A stretch of DNA of 64,000 nucleotides, taken from positions 176,660,083-176,724,082 of the forward strand of contig NC_090323.1 in assembly GCF_040869045.1 (NCBI RefSeq). Reading direction: 5' to 3'. Shown in pieces: positions 46,880-58,431 of the stretch. Source of the DNA: Eurosta solidaginis. Lineage: Eukaryota; Arthropoda; Insecta; Diptera; Tephritidae. The translations under genes were made by a program, and so were the position numbers. Numbering within the stretch: position 1 is the first letter of the stretch; each line of letters starts with the position of its first letter. The notes under the pieces are model-generated. The model worked only from the letters and a program-made list of their open reading frames with translations, was not told the DNA's origin and ran no database searches.

Positions 46880-47285
46880 TCTTGCCCATCCCGTATTCCA
46901 TTTATCTCCCCCTCAAACCCACCCCCACTCACAATCTATTCCCACCCCACTCCCACTTTCATACCGGTTCCCAAACCCTCTTCCGCTCCCGTTTCCCATT
47001 CCCGTTCGACTTTCCCATTCCCGTTCCCACGTCCACAATCATTCAACTCCTATTACCATTTCCGTTCCTACTCCCACCCACCCTCCTACTCGCATTCCCA
47101 ACCCCACTCCCATTCTCACCACCCAATCCCACTGCCACTCCCACTCCATACTCCCATTCCCATTCCCATTACCATTACCATTCTCCCAGGCTCATTCTCA
47201 TTTCACTTCTACTACCACTCCCCATCCGCTTTCCGCACTCACGCCCATTTCCATTTGCGTTCCCCTTCCCACTCTCATCTCTTTT
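46880..47285. repeat. CCCATT-type microsatellite, pyrimidine-dominated tract of about 400 bp
   Basis: Variants of CCCATTCC, CCCACTCC and CCATTACC repeat for about 400 bp with almost no G on the plus strand. The unit is 6 bp with many substitutions. The Ser/Pro/His-rich open frames that run through it on the plus strand follow from the repeat and are not convincing genes. Confidence 0.85.
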
Positions 47286-47642
47286 TTTCGTTTTTTTTTA
47301 ATCTAAAATTTTTTGCGAAAACTTATATATTTTGCATTTTGAATTAATATCTATTAGAGAAATGAAAGCAGAATACTTTTGCATTTTTTTTCGCTCATTC
47401 ACAAACTTCCGTTTTTCAGAAAATGATGTTTACAACGTTTTTCGCGCCAACCATTAAAATGTCCTACATAGTACAGTTCTCTATAAGTACGTAGGTGAGG
47501 CGATACTGTGATATTTATGTACTATGTGTCTATATTTACATTCATCTCTGTGAAATGTTGTAAGAAATTGTTTTCAAATAGCGAACGCGCTTGTTTTACA
47601 AATTACTCTGTTATAAATTTTGCTTAAATTGTTTTTCTTTTT
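47286..47642. other. Spacer, no feature seen
   Basis: AT-rich, ending in the poly-T where the next element inserted. Confidence 0.45.
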
Positions 47643-48485
47643 TATACTCAGTTGAGCAAAGCTCACAGAGTATATTAACTTTGTTCGCATAATGGTAATC
47701 CGTAACGGCATAAACTAATCAAGATAGATATAGGCTTCTATATATCAAAATGATTTGGGCGAAAAAAGAAATTCATTTAGCCATGTGCGTCCTTCTGTCC
47801 GTCCGTCCGTAAACACGATAACTTGAATAAATTTTGAGGTATCTTGATGAAATTTGGTATGTAAGGATACATTTAGGATGTATGGATCGCCTTTTAAATT
47901 GAACGAAATCGGACTATAACCACGCCCACTTTTTCGATATCGAAAATTTCGAAAAACCGAAAATGTGAGATAATTCATTACCAAAAACGGATAAAGCGAT
48001 GAAACTTTGTAGGTAGGTCGACCTTACGACGCAGAATAGAAAATTTGTAAAATTTTGGACAGTGGGCGTGGCACCGCCAGTATGATATGATGCAACAAAA
48101 TACAAAAATACGAAAATTTCAAAATGGGCGTGGCTCCGCCCTTTTTCATTTAATTTGTCTAGAATAATTTTAAGGCCATAAGTCGAACAAAAATTTAGCA
48201 ATCCTTGTGAGATATGGTAAGGGCATGGCTTCTATGACGTTAACTGTTTTCTGTGAAAATTGGCGAAATCGGTTGAAGCCACGCCCAGTTTTTATACACA
48301 GTCGACCGTCTGTACTTTAGCTCGGCCGCTATTACGATAACTTGAGCAAAAATCAATATATCTTTACTAATCTTAGTTAACGTACTTATCTGAACTCACT
48401 TTATCTTGGTATTAAAATTGAGCGAAATCCGATGTCGAAAATTTCGAATAATTAAAAAATGTCATAATTCTATACCAAATATGAA
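47643..48485 (+). mobile_element. Helentron/DINE-like copy E (subfamily 2), 5' half
   Basis: It starts TATACTCAGTTGAGC but then diverges from copy A (CGTAACGGCATAAACTAATC and GATTTGGGCGAAAAAAG), a variant shared with copy H. CCGT repeats, CCACGCCCAC blocks and CGATATCG motifs follow. It stops at CCAAATATGAA, where copy F is inserted, and resumes at 52410 with AAAAAGGGATG, as in the uninterrupted order of copy A near 11820-11837. Confidence 0.78.
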
Positions 48486-51400
48486 CAAGTAAGGAAGGTT
48501 AAGTTCTGGTGTAAACGAACATTACATACTCAGTTGAGAGCTATGGTGACAACATAAGGGAAAATCACCATGTAGAAAAATGAACCGAGGGAAACCCTGG
48601 AATGTGTTTGTATGACATGTGTATCAAATGAAAGACATTAAAGAGTATTTTATGAGGGAGTGGGCCATAGTTCTATAGGTGGACGTTATTTAGGGATATA
48701 GCCATAAAGGTGGATCAGGGTTGACTCTAGAATGCGTTTGTACGATATGGGTATCAAATTAAAGGTATTAATAAGGGTTTTAAAAGGGAGTGGTGGTTGT
48801 TGTATAGGTGGTCGCCTTTTCGAGATATCGCCATAAAGGTGGGCCAGGGGTGACTCTAGAATGCGTTTGTACGATATGGGTATCAAATGAAAGGTGTTAA
48901 TGAGTATTTTAAAAGGGATTAATCCTTAGTTCCATAGGTGGACGCCGTTTCGAGATATCGCCATAAAGGTGGACCAGGGGTGTCCCTAGAATTTGTTTGT
49001 ACAATATGGGTATCAAAAGAAAGGTGTTAATGAGTATTTTAAAAGTGAGTAATCCTTAGTTCCATAGGTGGACGCCGTTTCGAGATATCGCCATAAAGGT
49101 GGACCAGGGGTGACCCTAGAATTTGTTTGTACAATATGGGTATCAAAAGAAAGGTGTTAATGAGTATTTTAAAAGTGAGTAATCCTTAGTTCCATAGGTG
49201 GACGCCGTTTCGAAATATCGCCATAAAGGTGGACCAGTGGTGACTCTAGAATGTGTTTGTAAGATATGGGTATCAAATTAAAGGTATTAATAAGGGTTTT
49301 AAAAGGGAGTGGTGGTTGTTGAATAGGTGGTCGCCTTTTCGAGATATCGCCATAAAGGTGGGCCAGGGGTGACTCTAGAATGCGTTTGTACGATATGGGT
49401 ATCAAATGAAAGGTGTTAATGAGTATTTTAAAAGGGATTAATCCTTAGTTCCATAGGTGGACGCCGTTTCGAGATATCGCCATAAAGGTGGACCAGGGGT
49501 GACCCTAGAATTTGTTTGTACAATATGGGTATCAAAAGAAAGGTGTTAATGAGTATTTTAAAAGTGAGTAATCCTTAGTTCTATAGGTGGACGCCGTTTC
49601 GAGATATCGCCATAAAGGTGGACCAGGGGTGACCCTAGAATTTGTATGTACAATATGGACATCAAACGAAAGGTGTTAATGAGTATTTTAAAAGGGAGTG
49701 GGCCTTAGTTCTATAGGCGGACGCCGTTTCGAAATATCGCCATAAAAGTGGACCAGGGGTGACTCTAGAATTTGTTTGTACAATATGGGTATCAAATTAA
49801 AGGTATTAATGAGGGTTTTAAAAGGGAGTGGTGGTTGTTGTATGGGTGGTCGTATTTTCGAGATATCGCCACAAAGGTGGACCAGGGGTGACCCTAGAAT
49901 TTGTTTGTACAATATGGGTATCAAAAGAAAGGTGTTAATGAGCATTTTAAAAGGCAGTAATCCTAAGTTCCATAGGTGGACGCCGTTTCGAGATATCGCC
50001 ATAAAGGTGGAGCAGGGGTGGCCCTAGAATTTGTTTGTACAATATGAGTATCAAAATAAAGGTGTTAATGAGTATTTTAAAAGAGATTAATCCTTAGTTC
50101 CATAGGTGGACGCCGTTTCGAGATATCGCCATAAAGGTGGGCCAGGGGTGACTCTAGAATTCGTTTGTGCAATATGGGTATTACACGAAAGATGTTAATG
50201 AGTATTTTTAAAAGGGAGTGGGCCTTCGTTCTATAGGCGTTCGCCTTTTCGAGATATCGCCATAAAGGTGGACCAGGGGTGACTTTAGAAAATGTTTGTA
50301 CGATATGTGTATCAAATGAAAGATGTTAATGAGTATTTTAGGAGGGCGTGGGGCTTAGTTCTATAGGTGTTCGCCTTTTCGAGATATCGCCATAAAGGGG
50401 GACCAGGGGTGACTTTAGAATATGTTTGTACGATATGGGTATCAAATGAAAGGTGTTAATGGGTATTTTAAAAGGTCGTAGGCCTTAGTTCTATAGGTGG
50501 ACGCCTTTTCGAGATATCGCCATAAAGGTGGACCAGGAGTGACCCTAAAATTTGTTTGTACAATATGGGTATCAAAACAAAGGTGTTAATGAGTATTTTA
50601 AAAGGGAGTAGGCCTTAGTTCCATAGGTGGACGCCGTTTCGAGATATCGCCATAAAGGTGGAGCAGGGGTGGCCCCAGAATTTGTTTATACAATATGAGT
50701 ATCAAAATAAAGGTGTTAATGAGTATTTTAAAAGGGAGTAATCCTTAGTTCCATAGGTGGACGCCGTTTCGAGATATCGCCATAAAGGTGGGCCAGGGGT
50801 GACTCTAGAATTCGTTTGTGCAATATGGGTATTAAAAGAACGATTTTAATAAGTATTTTAAAAGGGCGTGGGGCTTAGTTTTATAGGTGGACGCCTTTTC
50901 GAGATATCGCCATATAGGTGGACCAGGGGTGACTTTAGATTATGTTTGTACGATATGGGTATCAAATGAAAGGTGTTAATGAGTATTTTAAAAGGGCGTG
51001 GGCCTTAGTTCTATAGGTGGACGCCTTTTCGAGATATCGCCATATAGGTGGACCAGGGGTGACTCTAGAATGAGTTTGTACGATATGGGTATCAAATTAA
51101 AGGTATTAATGAGAGTTTCAAAAGGGAGTGGTGTGAAGGCGTTTTCCAGATATCGACCAAAATGTGGACCAGGGTGACCCAGAACATCATCTGTTGGATA
51201 CCGCCAATTTATTTATATATGTAATACCTGCCAAGATTTTAAGGGTTTTTTATTTCACCTTGCAGAACTTTTTCATTTTCTTCTACTTAATATGGTAGGT
51301 GTCACAACCATTTTATAAAGTTTTTTCTAAAGTTATATTTCGCGTCAATAAAACAATCCAATTACCTTACCATGTTTCATCCCTTTTTTCGTATTTGGTA

Positions 51401-52409
51401 TAGAATTATGGCATTTTTTTCATTTTTCGTAATTTTCGATATCGAAAAAGTGGGCGTGGTCATAGTCGGATTTCGTTCATTTTTCATACCAAGATATAGT
51501 GAGTTCAAGTAAGCACGTGAACTAAGTTCATTAAAGATATGTCGATTTTTGCTCAAGTTATCGTGTTAACGGCCATGCGGAAGGACAGACGGACGACTGT
51601 GTATAAAAACCGGGCGTGGCATCAACCGATTTCGCCCATTTTCACAGAAAACAGTTAACTTCATAAAATCTGTGCCCCTGCCAAATTTCAAAAGGATTGG
51701 TTAATTTTTGTTCGACTTATGGCGTTAAAAGTATCCTAAACAAATTAAATGAAAAAGGGCGGAGCCACGCCCATTTTGAAACTTTCTTTCATTTTTGTAT
51801 TTTGTTGCACCATATCATTACTGGAGTTGAATGTTGACATAATTTACATATATATTGTAAAGATATTAAATTTTTTGTTAAAATTTTACTTTAAAAATTT
51901 TTTTTTTTTTAAAGTGGGCGTGGTCCTCCTCCGATTTTGCTAATTTTTATTAAACGTACATATAGTAATAGGAGTAACGTTCCTGCCAAATTTCATCATG
52001 ATATCTTCAACAACTGCCAAATTACAGCTTGCAAAATTTTAAATTACCTTCTTTTAAAAGTGGGCGGTGCCACACCCATTGTCCAAAATTTTACTAATTT
52101 TCTATTCTGCGTCATATGTTCAACTCATCTACCAAGTTTCGTCGCTTTAGCTGTCTTTTGTAATGAATTATCTGCTCAGGAACCTACATACCAAATTTCA
52201 TCAAGATACCTCAAAATTTACTCAAGTTATCGTGTTAACGGACGGACGGACGGACGGACGGACGGACATGGCTCAATCAAATTTTTTTTCGATCCTTATT
52301 ATTTTGATATATGGAAGTCTATATCTATCTCGATTCCTTTATATATGTACAACCAACCGTTATCCAATCAAACTTAATATACTCTGTGAGCTCTGCTCAA
52401 CTGGGTATA
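48486..52409 (-). mobile_element. Helentron/DINE-like copy F, inverted and nested in E
   Basis: It begins with its 3' end (CAAGTAAGGAAGGTTAAG), then a damaged hairpin (GTTCTG-GTGTAAA-CGAAC) and ACTCAGTTGAGAGC. It carries about 20 tandem units to 51180, then the same blocks as copies A and C, an ACGG microsatellite of about seven units near 52240, and the 5' end CAACTGGGTATA at 52409. At 3.9 kb it is the longest copy. Its blocks belong to subfamily 1, while its host E belongs to subfamily 2. Confidence 0.82.
48540..51180 (-). repeat. 130-bp tandem array inside copy F (about 20 units)
   Basis: The repeating segments are CTATAGGTGGACGCC, TTTCGAGATATCGCCATAAA, GGTGGACCAGGGGTGAC and GTACGATATGGGTATCAAA. 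The same variant block starts at 49169 and 49688 and ends at 48886 and 49405, a 519-bp (four-unit) higher-order period, equal to that in copy A. The right part (50220-51100) is richer in GGGCGTGGGGC-type units. Confidence 0.93.
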
Positions 52410-52982
52410 AAAAAGGGATGAAACATGGTGATTGGATTGGTTTTTGAAGCAAAATATAACTTTAGAAAAAACTTGTTTAATGGGTATGTTAATTACCATA
52501 TTAAGTAGAAGAAAATGAAAAAGTTCTGCAGGGCGAAATTAAAATCCCTTGGAATCATGGCAGGAACACTGTTCGTAGTATTAATATAAATAAATCAGCG
52601 ATACCCGACAGATGATGTTCTGGGTCACCCTAGTCCACATTTTTGTCGATATCACGAAAACGCCTTCACATATACAACTAAGGGCCACTCCCTTTTAAAA
52701 CCCTCATTAATACATTTAATTTGATACCCATATCGTACACACATATTCTAAAGTCGCCCCTGATCCACCTTTATGGCGATATTTCGAAAAGGCGTCAACC
52801 TAAAGAGCTAAGGCCCACCCTCTTGTAAAACACTCATTACCACCTTTCATTTGATACCCATGTCGTACATGGGTAACCCTAGGTTCATTTTCCTAAATGG
52901 TGCTTTTCCCTTATTTTGTCTCCAAAGCTCTCAGCTGAGTATGTAATGTTCGGTTACACCCCAACTTAGCCTTCCTTACTTG
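52410..52982 (+). mobile_element. Helentron/DINE-like copy E, 3' half
   Basis: It continues E from AAAAAGGGATGAAACATGG, keeps only two or three diverged 130-bp units, then has CTCAGCTGAGTATG, a damaged hairpin (GTTCGG-TTACAC-CCCAAC) and CTTCCTTACTTG. Together with 47643-48485 it is one interrupted element of about 1.4 kb. Confidence 0.78.
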
Positions 52983-53694
52983 TTTATATTTGCTTTTATC
53001 ACTACCTGCTCTCCTTCCATTCCTGATTTTTTAAGGATTTGACTGATTAGTTTACATTTGGTCTCCCTTTAGCAAAATACTCTTTTGACTGCAATAACTG
53101 GCAAAGCAAAAACCAAAAACAAACAAATGCAAATAAATCGGAATTTGCTTTTTAATCTGTTTGTTTGAAAAATGATTGGATTTACGAATGCTGCTGTCAT
53201 TGCATACTAACGAAGATGGTCTTTTGAATTGACTTTCACTATGCTGAAATTGTTTGCGTTGATAAATTGAAGTGAGTAAAGAAAAAAAAATAAATAAATT
53301 GAAAATTAACTTTAGAAATGCTGCGGAAGTAAAGTTAATTGAAAAGGTATTTGAAATGCAACATACAAGGGCACTAGCAGACATATCTATGAACAAAAAA
53401 ATTTGCAGACATTTTATCTCAATTTTTTTGGGTTACTCACGATAGCTTTGGTTAGAGATAACCATATTCAAATTCTTCTGTATGTAGCAAATGATTATAC
53501 CAATATGAATTTGGATTTTCCATAAATTCCCAAGTTCCATGATTCCCAAGTTGAGCAACTGTCTCGTAACAACTCTTGAGATTTTAGAAGTATGCTGGTT
53601 ATCAACATGAGCTCTAATGGTGCTCAAGCTCAAATACTTGTTGGGTATATTCGACGCCATTTCGAACGAACCCCAAATCACCGACAAGTTAACT
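52983..53694. other. Spacer, no feature seen
   Basis: Minus-strand frames at 53052-53396 and 53433-53687 have no recognisable domain and protein-unlike composition. I do not call them genes. Confidence 0.4.
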
Positions 53695-53835
53695 AGAGTT
53701 TAACCCTGCCAGATCGGTCGCTTAAGCTTAGCTTAAACTTCAGTTATGTTAGACTGAAAAGATGCAGTATAAGTTTAAGCGTAGTTTAGCTGTTAAACTG
53801 AGTTGAACTTTTACTGAAAAACCGGGCCTTAGATA
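53695..53835. repeat. TTAAAC-rich palindromic segment, possible MITE
   Basis: Clustered forms of GTTTAAC, CTTAAGC, GCTTAAAC and GTTAAACTGAG on both strands run between AGTTTAACCCTGCCAGATC and GAAAAACCGGGCC. The self-complementary composition resembles a short inverted-repeat element, but clean terminal repeats and a target duplication are not visible. Confidence 0.4.
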
Positions 53836-53939
53836 TTTTTGATTGTTTGAAATAATTTTTGGTTCTAATATTATTTAATTTTTGCTGCTCTTTATTCGAG
53901 ATAATTTCGAAAAGTCAATACCCAGGTGTTTGAAAATTT

Positions 53940-54030
53940 AAAAATAAAAAAATATTATGCAAGGCGCGATAACCTCCGAGGAGATGTTAGGCCGAGCCTC
54001 TTTTCCAATTTGAATCGTGCTCCTTTTAAT
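53940..54030 (-). mobile_element. tRNA-derived SINE, copy 4 (tail only)
   Basis: Only the tail block survives (GCAAGGCGCGATAACCTCC, GTTAGGCCGAGCC, GAATCGTGCTCCTTTT), next to an A-rich stretch. It ends exactly where Helentron copy G begins at 54031. The rest of the SINE is not found beyond the far end of G. Confidence 0.75.
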
Positions 54031-55475
54031 TATACTCAGTTGAGCAGAGCTCACAGAGTATATTAAGTTTGATTGGATAACGGTTGGTTGTACAGGTCCG
54101 TTAACACGATAACTTGAGTAAATTTTGAGGTATCTTGATGAAATTTGGTACGTACGTTCCCGGGCACTCATCTCAGATCGCTATTTAAAATTAACGATAT
54201 CGGACTATAACCACGCCCATTTTTTCGATATCGAAAATTTCGAAAAACCGAAAAAGTGCAATAATTCATTACCAAAGACAGATAAACCGATGAAACTTGG
54301 TAGGTGAGTTGAACTTATCATGCAGAATAGAAAATTAGTAAAATTTTGGACAATGGGTGTGGCACCGCCCACTCTTAAAAGAAGGTAATTTAAAATTTTG
54401 CAAACTGTAATTTGGCAGTCGTTGAAGATATCTTGATGAAATTTAGCAGGAACGTTACTCCTATTACTATATGAACGCTTAATAAAAATTAGCCAAACCG
54501 GAGGAAGACCACGCCCACTTTTAAACAAAATTTTTTTTAAAGTAAAATTTTAACAAAAAATTTAATATCTTTACAGTATATAAGTAAATTATGTCAACAT
54601 TCAACTCCAGTAATGCATATATATGGTGCAACAAAATACAAAAATAAAAGAAAATTTCAAAATGGGCGTGGCTCCGCCCTTTTTCATTTAATTTGTCTAG
54701 GACACTATTAATGTCATAAGTCGAACAACAATTTACCAATCCTTGTGAAATTTGGTAAGGGCATAGATATTATGACGTTAATTGTTTTCTGTGAAAATGG
54801 ACGAAATCGGCTGAAGCCACGCCCAGTTTTTATACACAGTCGTCCGTCTGTCCTTCCGCATGGCCGTTAACACGATAACTTGAGCAAAAATCGACATATC
54901 TTTTCTGAACTTAGTTCACGTACTTATCTGTACTCACTTTATCTTGGTATAAAAAATGAACGTAATCCGACTATGACCACGCCCACTTTTTCGATATCGA
55001 AAATTACGAAAAATGAAAAAAATGCCATAATTCTATACCAAATGCGAAAAAAGGGATGAAACATGGTAATGGGATTGGTTTATTGACGCGAAATATAACT
55101 TTAGAAAAAACTTTGTAAAATGAGTGTGACACCTACCATATTAAGTAGAAGAAAATGAAAAAGTTATGCAGGGCGAAATCAAAAGCCCTTGGAATCTTGG
55201 CAGGAATACTTTTCGTGGTATTACATATATAAATAAATTAGCGATACCCGACAGATGATGTTCTGGGTCACCCGGCGTCCACCCATAGAACTAAGGCCCA
55301 CTCCCTTTTAAAATACTCTTTAATACCTTCCATTTGATACCCATATCACAGAAACACATAACAGGTTTACCTTAGGTTCATTTTCCTACATTGTCATTTT
55401 CCCTTATTTTGTCTCCAAAGCTCTCAGCTGAGTATGTAATGTTCGGTTACACCCGAACTTAGCCTTCCTTACTTG
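54031..55475 (+). mobile_element. Helentron/DINE-like copy G (one tandem unit left)
   Basis: A subfamily 1 start (TATACTCAGTTGAGCAGAGC) is followed by a deletion that joins TTGTACAGG directly to TCCGTTAACACG, removing about 90 bp and most of the CCGT run. The other blocks are present. Only about one 130-bp unit (near 55260-55340) remains before CTCAGCTGAGTATG, a perfect hairpin (GTTCGG-TTACAC-CCGAAC) and CTTCCTTACTTG. Confidence 0.82.
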
Positions 55476-55559
55476 TTTTGTTTTTAATTAAACAATATTT
55501 TTCGACCCAAAACATTTTTTTTTTCGTACGAAGTTAGTATTATTTATTAAAATGCGAAA

Positions 55560-56480
55560 GATTATTTCAAGTTTCGAAATATTCGGTAAAGTAAAATTTT
55601 CAAACTAAATATTTTGCTTTTTCGATTCAAGTTTGTTTTATTAATGAAAGTTCGATATATTACCTAAATGCATTTTGAAGCTCGAAAATTTGTTTATAAT
55701 TCTTTTGAAAATCGAAACTTTTTAATTTTATATATTTTTTTTAAACCAATCGTGCGCTTTTTCAAATGAAGTTTGTAATATTTCTTTAAATTCGAAATAG
55801 TTTTCGAGTTTGTTTTGAAGTTTTCTTGTGCTTAAATAAGTCTTCCACTTTGATTTTTACAATGAAATTTGTATTATTTTTTGAAGTTCGAAGTATTTTC
55901 GAAATATATTTTATATTCATACTTTGATCAAGGCCTCAAATTCAACCAAAAATAGATAATCAATTGACCGAAAAAAACAAAAACAATTATAGCTCAAATT
56001 TTTTTCTGGCACATAGATATTTTTAAAGTAAAATTATATGCTTTTTCCAATGAAGTTTGTATTATTTCCTTAAGTTTGCAATTTTTTTCGAAATGAGTTT
56101 TGAAATTCGGAATTTTTCTTACTGTAAATCAGTTTTTAAAACAAAAACTTTTGCATTTTTGATTGAAGTTAAAAATGCTTATTTAGTTTCGGAATATTTT
56201 TTCGAAATTTACTTTTAAAATTTAAACAATTTTTAAAACTGGTAACGCAATGTATTTTTGAAGTTCGAAATATATTTTACAATTTACATTAGGTTCAAAA
56301 CCCGAAAAATTTGCTTTTTTTGATGATAATTGTATGTGTTCCAAAAATTCGAAACAAAATTTCGAAAAATGTTTTAAAGCTCAAAATACGTTATGGAATT
56401 TAAAACGGATCCTCCAGGAATACATGGGCTTTTTGAATAAGCTGTGTGTTATTTATTAAAATTTAAGGTGTGTTTTGAGA
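55560..56480. repeat. Decayed tandem array with TTCGAAA motifs
   Basis: A composite unit of roughly GCTTTTTC-AATGAAGTTTGTATTATTT-TTAAGTTCGAAATAT recurs in diverged form near 55615, 55754, 55850, 56038, 56150, 56310 and 56426. Spacings run from about 95 to 190 bp. The motif TTCGAA is strongly over-used. No coding capacity. It has no similarity to the 130-bp Helentron units. Confidence 0.6.
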
Positions 56481-58431
56481 TTCGAAGTCCTTAGGCTATA
56501 TGCCTAGCAACAGAAAATATAAGCTAATATATCACTAATCCGAGGAAATGATGATAACCTCGAAAATAGTATAGTGGTTAGCTTCAAAATAATTTTAGAA
56601 CTTTCTTGAGAGAGTAAAAGATGTGACCATTTTATTTCAAAAAGGTCTGTTTATATTCAAATTATTTTCGAAGTTCGAAGCTTGAATTCTTTAAGAAATT
56701 TTCTAATCCTACTAAGATAAAAAACTGAACGGCTGCGCAGCTCGTTGCCTTCACCTCTTAAAAAATCTACAAAGGTGAGATAGTTTCGAAAAAATTTCAG
56801 TTCTAAACCTTTTAGAATTTCTAAAAAAAAGATATATTTGCCTAGTTTCGTAAACAAAATTCTTAGTAGTTATTTGGACAGTTTGTTACATGGTTCCGAT
56901 TTCAAATTAATAATGGGCCACATTGGAGTGTCCGGCTTGTGTATGTTTGGTAGCTCAATCAGTGGAGGAGCCGAAGGGTTCTTTTGGACCAATCTTATGT
57001 GCCATGTTTGCATTTTTTGTAGCAACTTTGATTTTTTTCTGGCATATTTGGGCCTTTAAAACTTGTTTACAAGAAACAAAGTAATCACACAGGTACAACA
57101 GAAAAACACACAACAACAAATATATGCAAAACAATACGCACCAACGCAGAAAACCCACAACGAAGGTCAAACGGCTAGAATTACTGACTTTTACCTGCCT
57201 CACTCAGCCATACAAATCGAGATCAATAAAACCACCCTCGATTCTGAATGAAAACACAGCACATCCATCCATTTTGAAAATACCTGCTTGTGTACCTAGG
57301 AACAATAAATACGAGACAAACGACAAAAATATATTAGAACGAAAATCGACACCAATAATTTCACCAAGCCGAAACCGGCTTGCCTCGAAACCAAATTTGA
57401 CAAGGGATGCCGGAAAATCGATACGATATACATCATTAATTTATTTGATTTAACAAAAAGGTACAAAATCAATGAAGCTTAGAGTATACATACATATGAA
57501 AGCAAAGACATACTTGCTTAAGTAGCTTTTTTGCTTAAGTAGCTTTTACACTTATGCGAGTTAATCCTAACAAAAGCCAATATTTTTTGATATCTTAAGA
57601 GCCGAAGCACATCATTGTAGCGTTTTGGCTATGGAACAAACACTGTTGACTTTTTATAATGTCTTCAATTAAATTATACGCCGAAAGGCGTTCGAGATGG
57701 ACCATGACAAAAAACAAAAATGAAAACCAAATGAGATAAGAATAAAAATGTGTAAACTTTGAAGAAATGTGTCACAAAGCTTTGTTAAACAATTCAAAAC
57801 AACAACAAAAAACTAACAGACTAACAATGTACTTAGACATGAAACAAAACAATTTGTGCACACAGCAACGGGGAGAAACAAAGAAAGTTTTAGCAAGAAA
57901 TATTCGAAAACTATTTTTTCTTCATATACATACCATAGAAGCGAATGAAGACTTAAACCCACCGACCGGTACATATTTAATTTGAAGAAAATTTTCAAGA
58001 CAGATAGACGCATACATACTTAAATACAAAAACAGGTACTTTAACAAAAATGCGTACAGATAATGATGGAGGGAATGTGTGGTGATGTTATGCTTTGATA
58101 TAGTGAATGTATGAATCAAATCGTGCATAAAAAATCATTGTATAAAATTCTTCAGCTAACTGAGCTTTGAACCCTTAAGTTTCCGTCAGCCTATTAAGCC
58201 TAACAAAGTTTTTTAAAGTTATCCTGCAGAAAATAGGTATGGGCTTTGGAAGTTCGAAATCGGAACGCTTCGACTCACCGTAACACCTCTTATTTAACTA
58301 AAGAAGCAAATAACTATATAAATAAAATAAGCAGGTGGTTTTATTTAAAACCAAACAAATACACGCGAATTTATCCATTGCACCTGAAGAAATATGCGAA
58401 CCAGTGCGTATACGTAACATTTTATAATTTT
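56481..58431. other. AT-rich interval, no gene seen
   Basis: Several frames of 60-110 codons occur on both strands with no recognised domain. The stretch at 57100-57450 is less AT-rich than its surroundings, with short runs of codon-like composition on the plus strand, but I cannot support a gene. Confidence 0.4.

Noticed and set aside
46805..47347. Ser/Pro/His-rich open frames of 143 and 180 codons
   Set aside because: Composition is dictated by the CCCATT microsatellite and two frames are open at once.
53052..53687. Two minus-strand frames of 114 and 84 codons
   Set aside because: No recognisable domain, AT-driven hydrophobic composition and no supporting context.
57063..57453. Possible short plus-strand gene
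   Set aside because: Two overlapping frames have similar length and no domain. Base composition alone is not enough.
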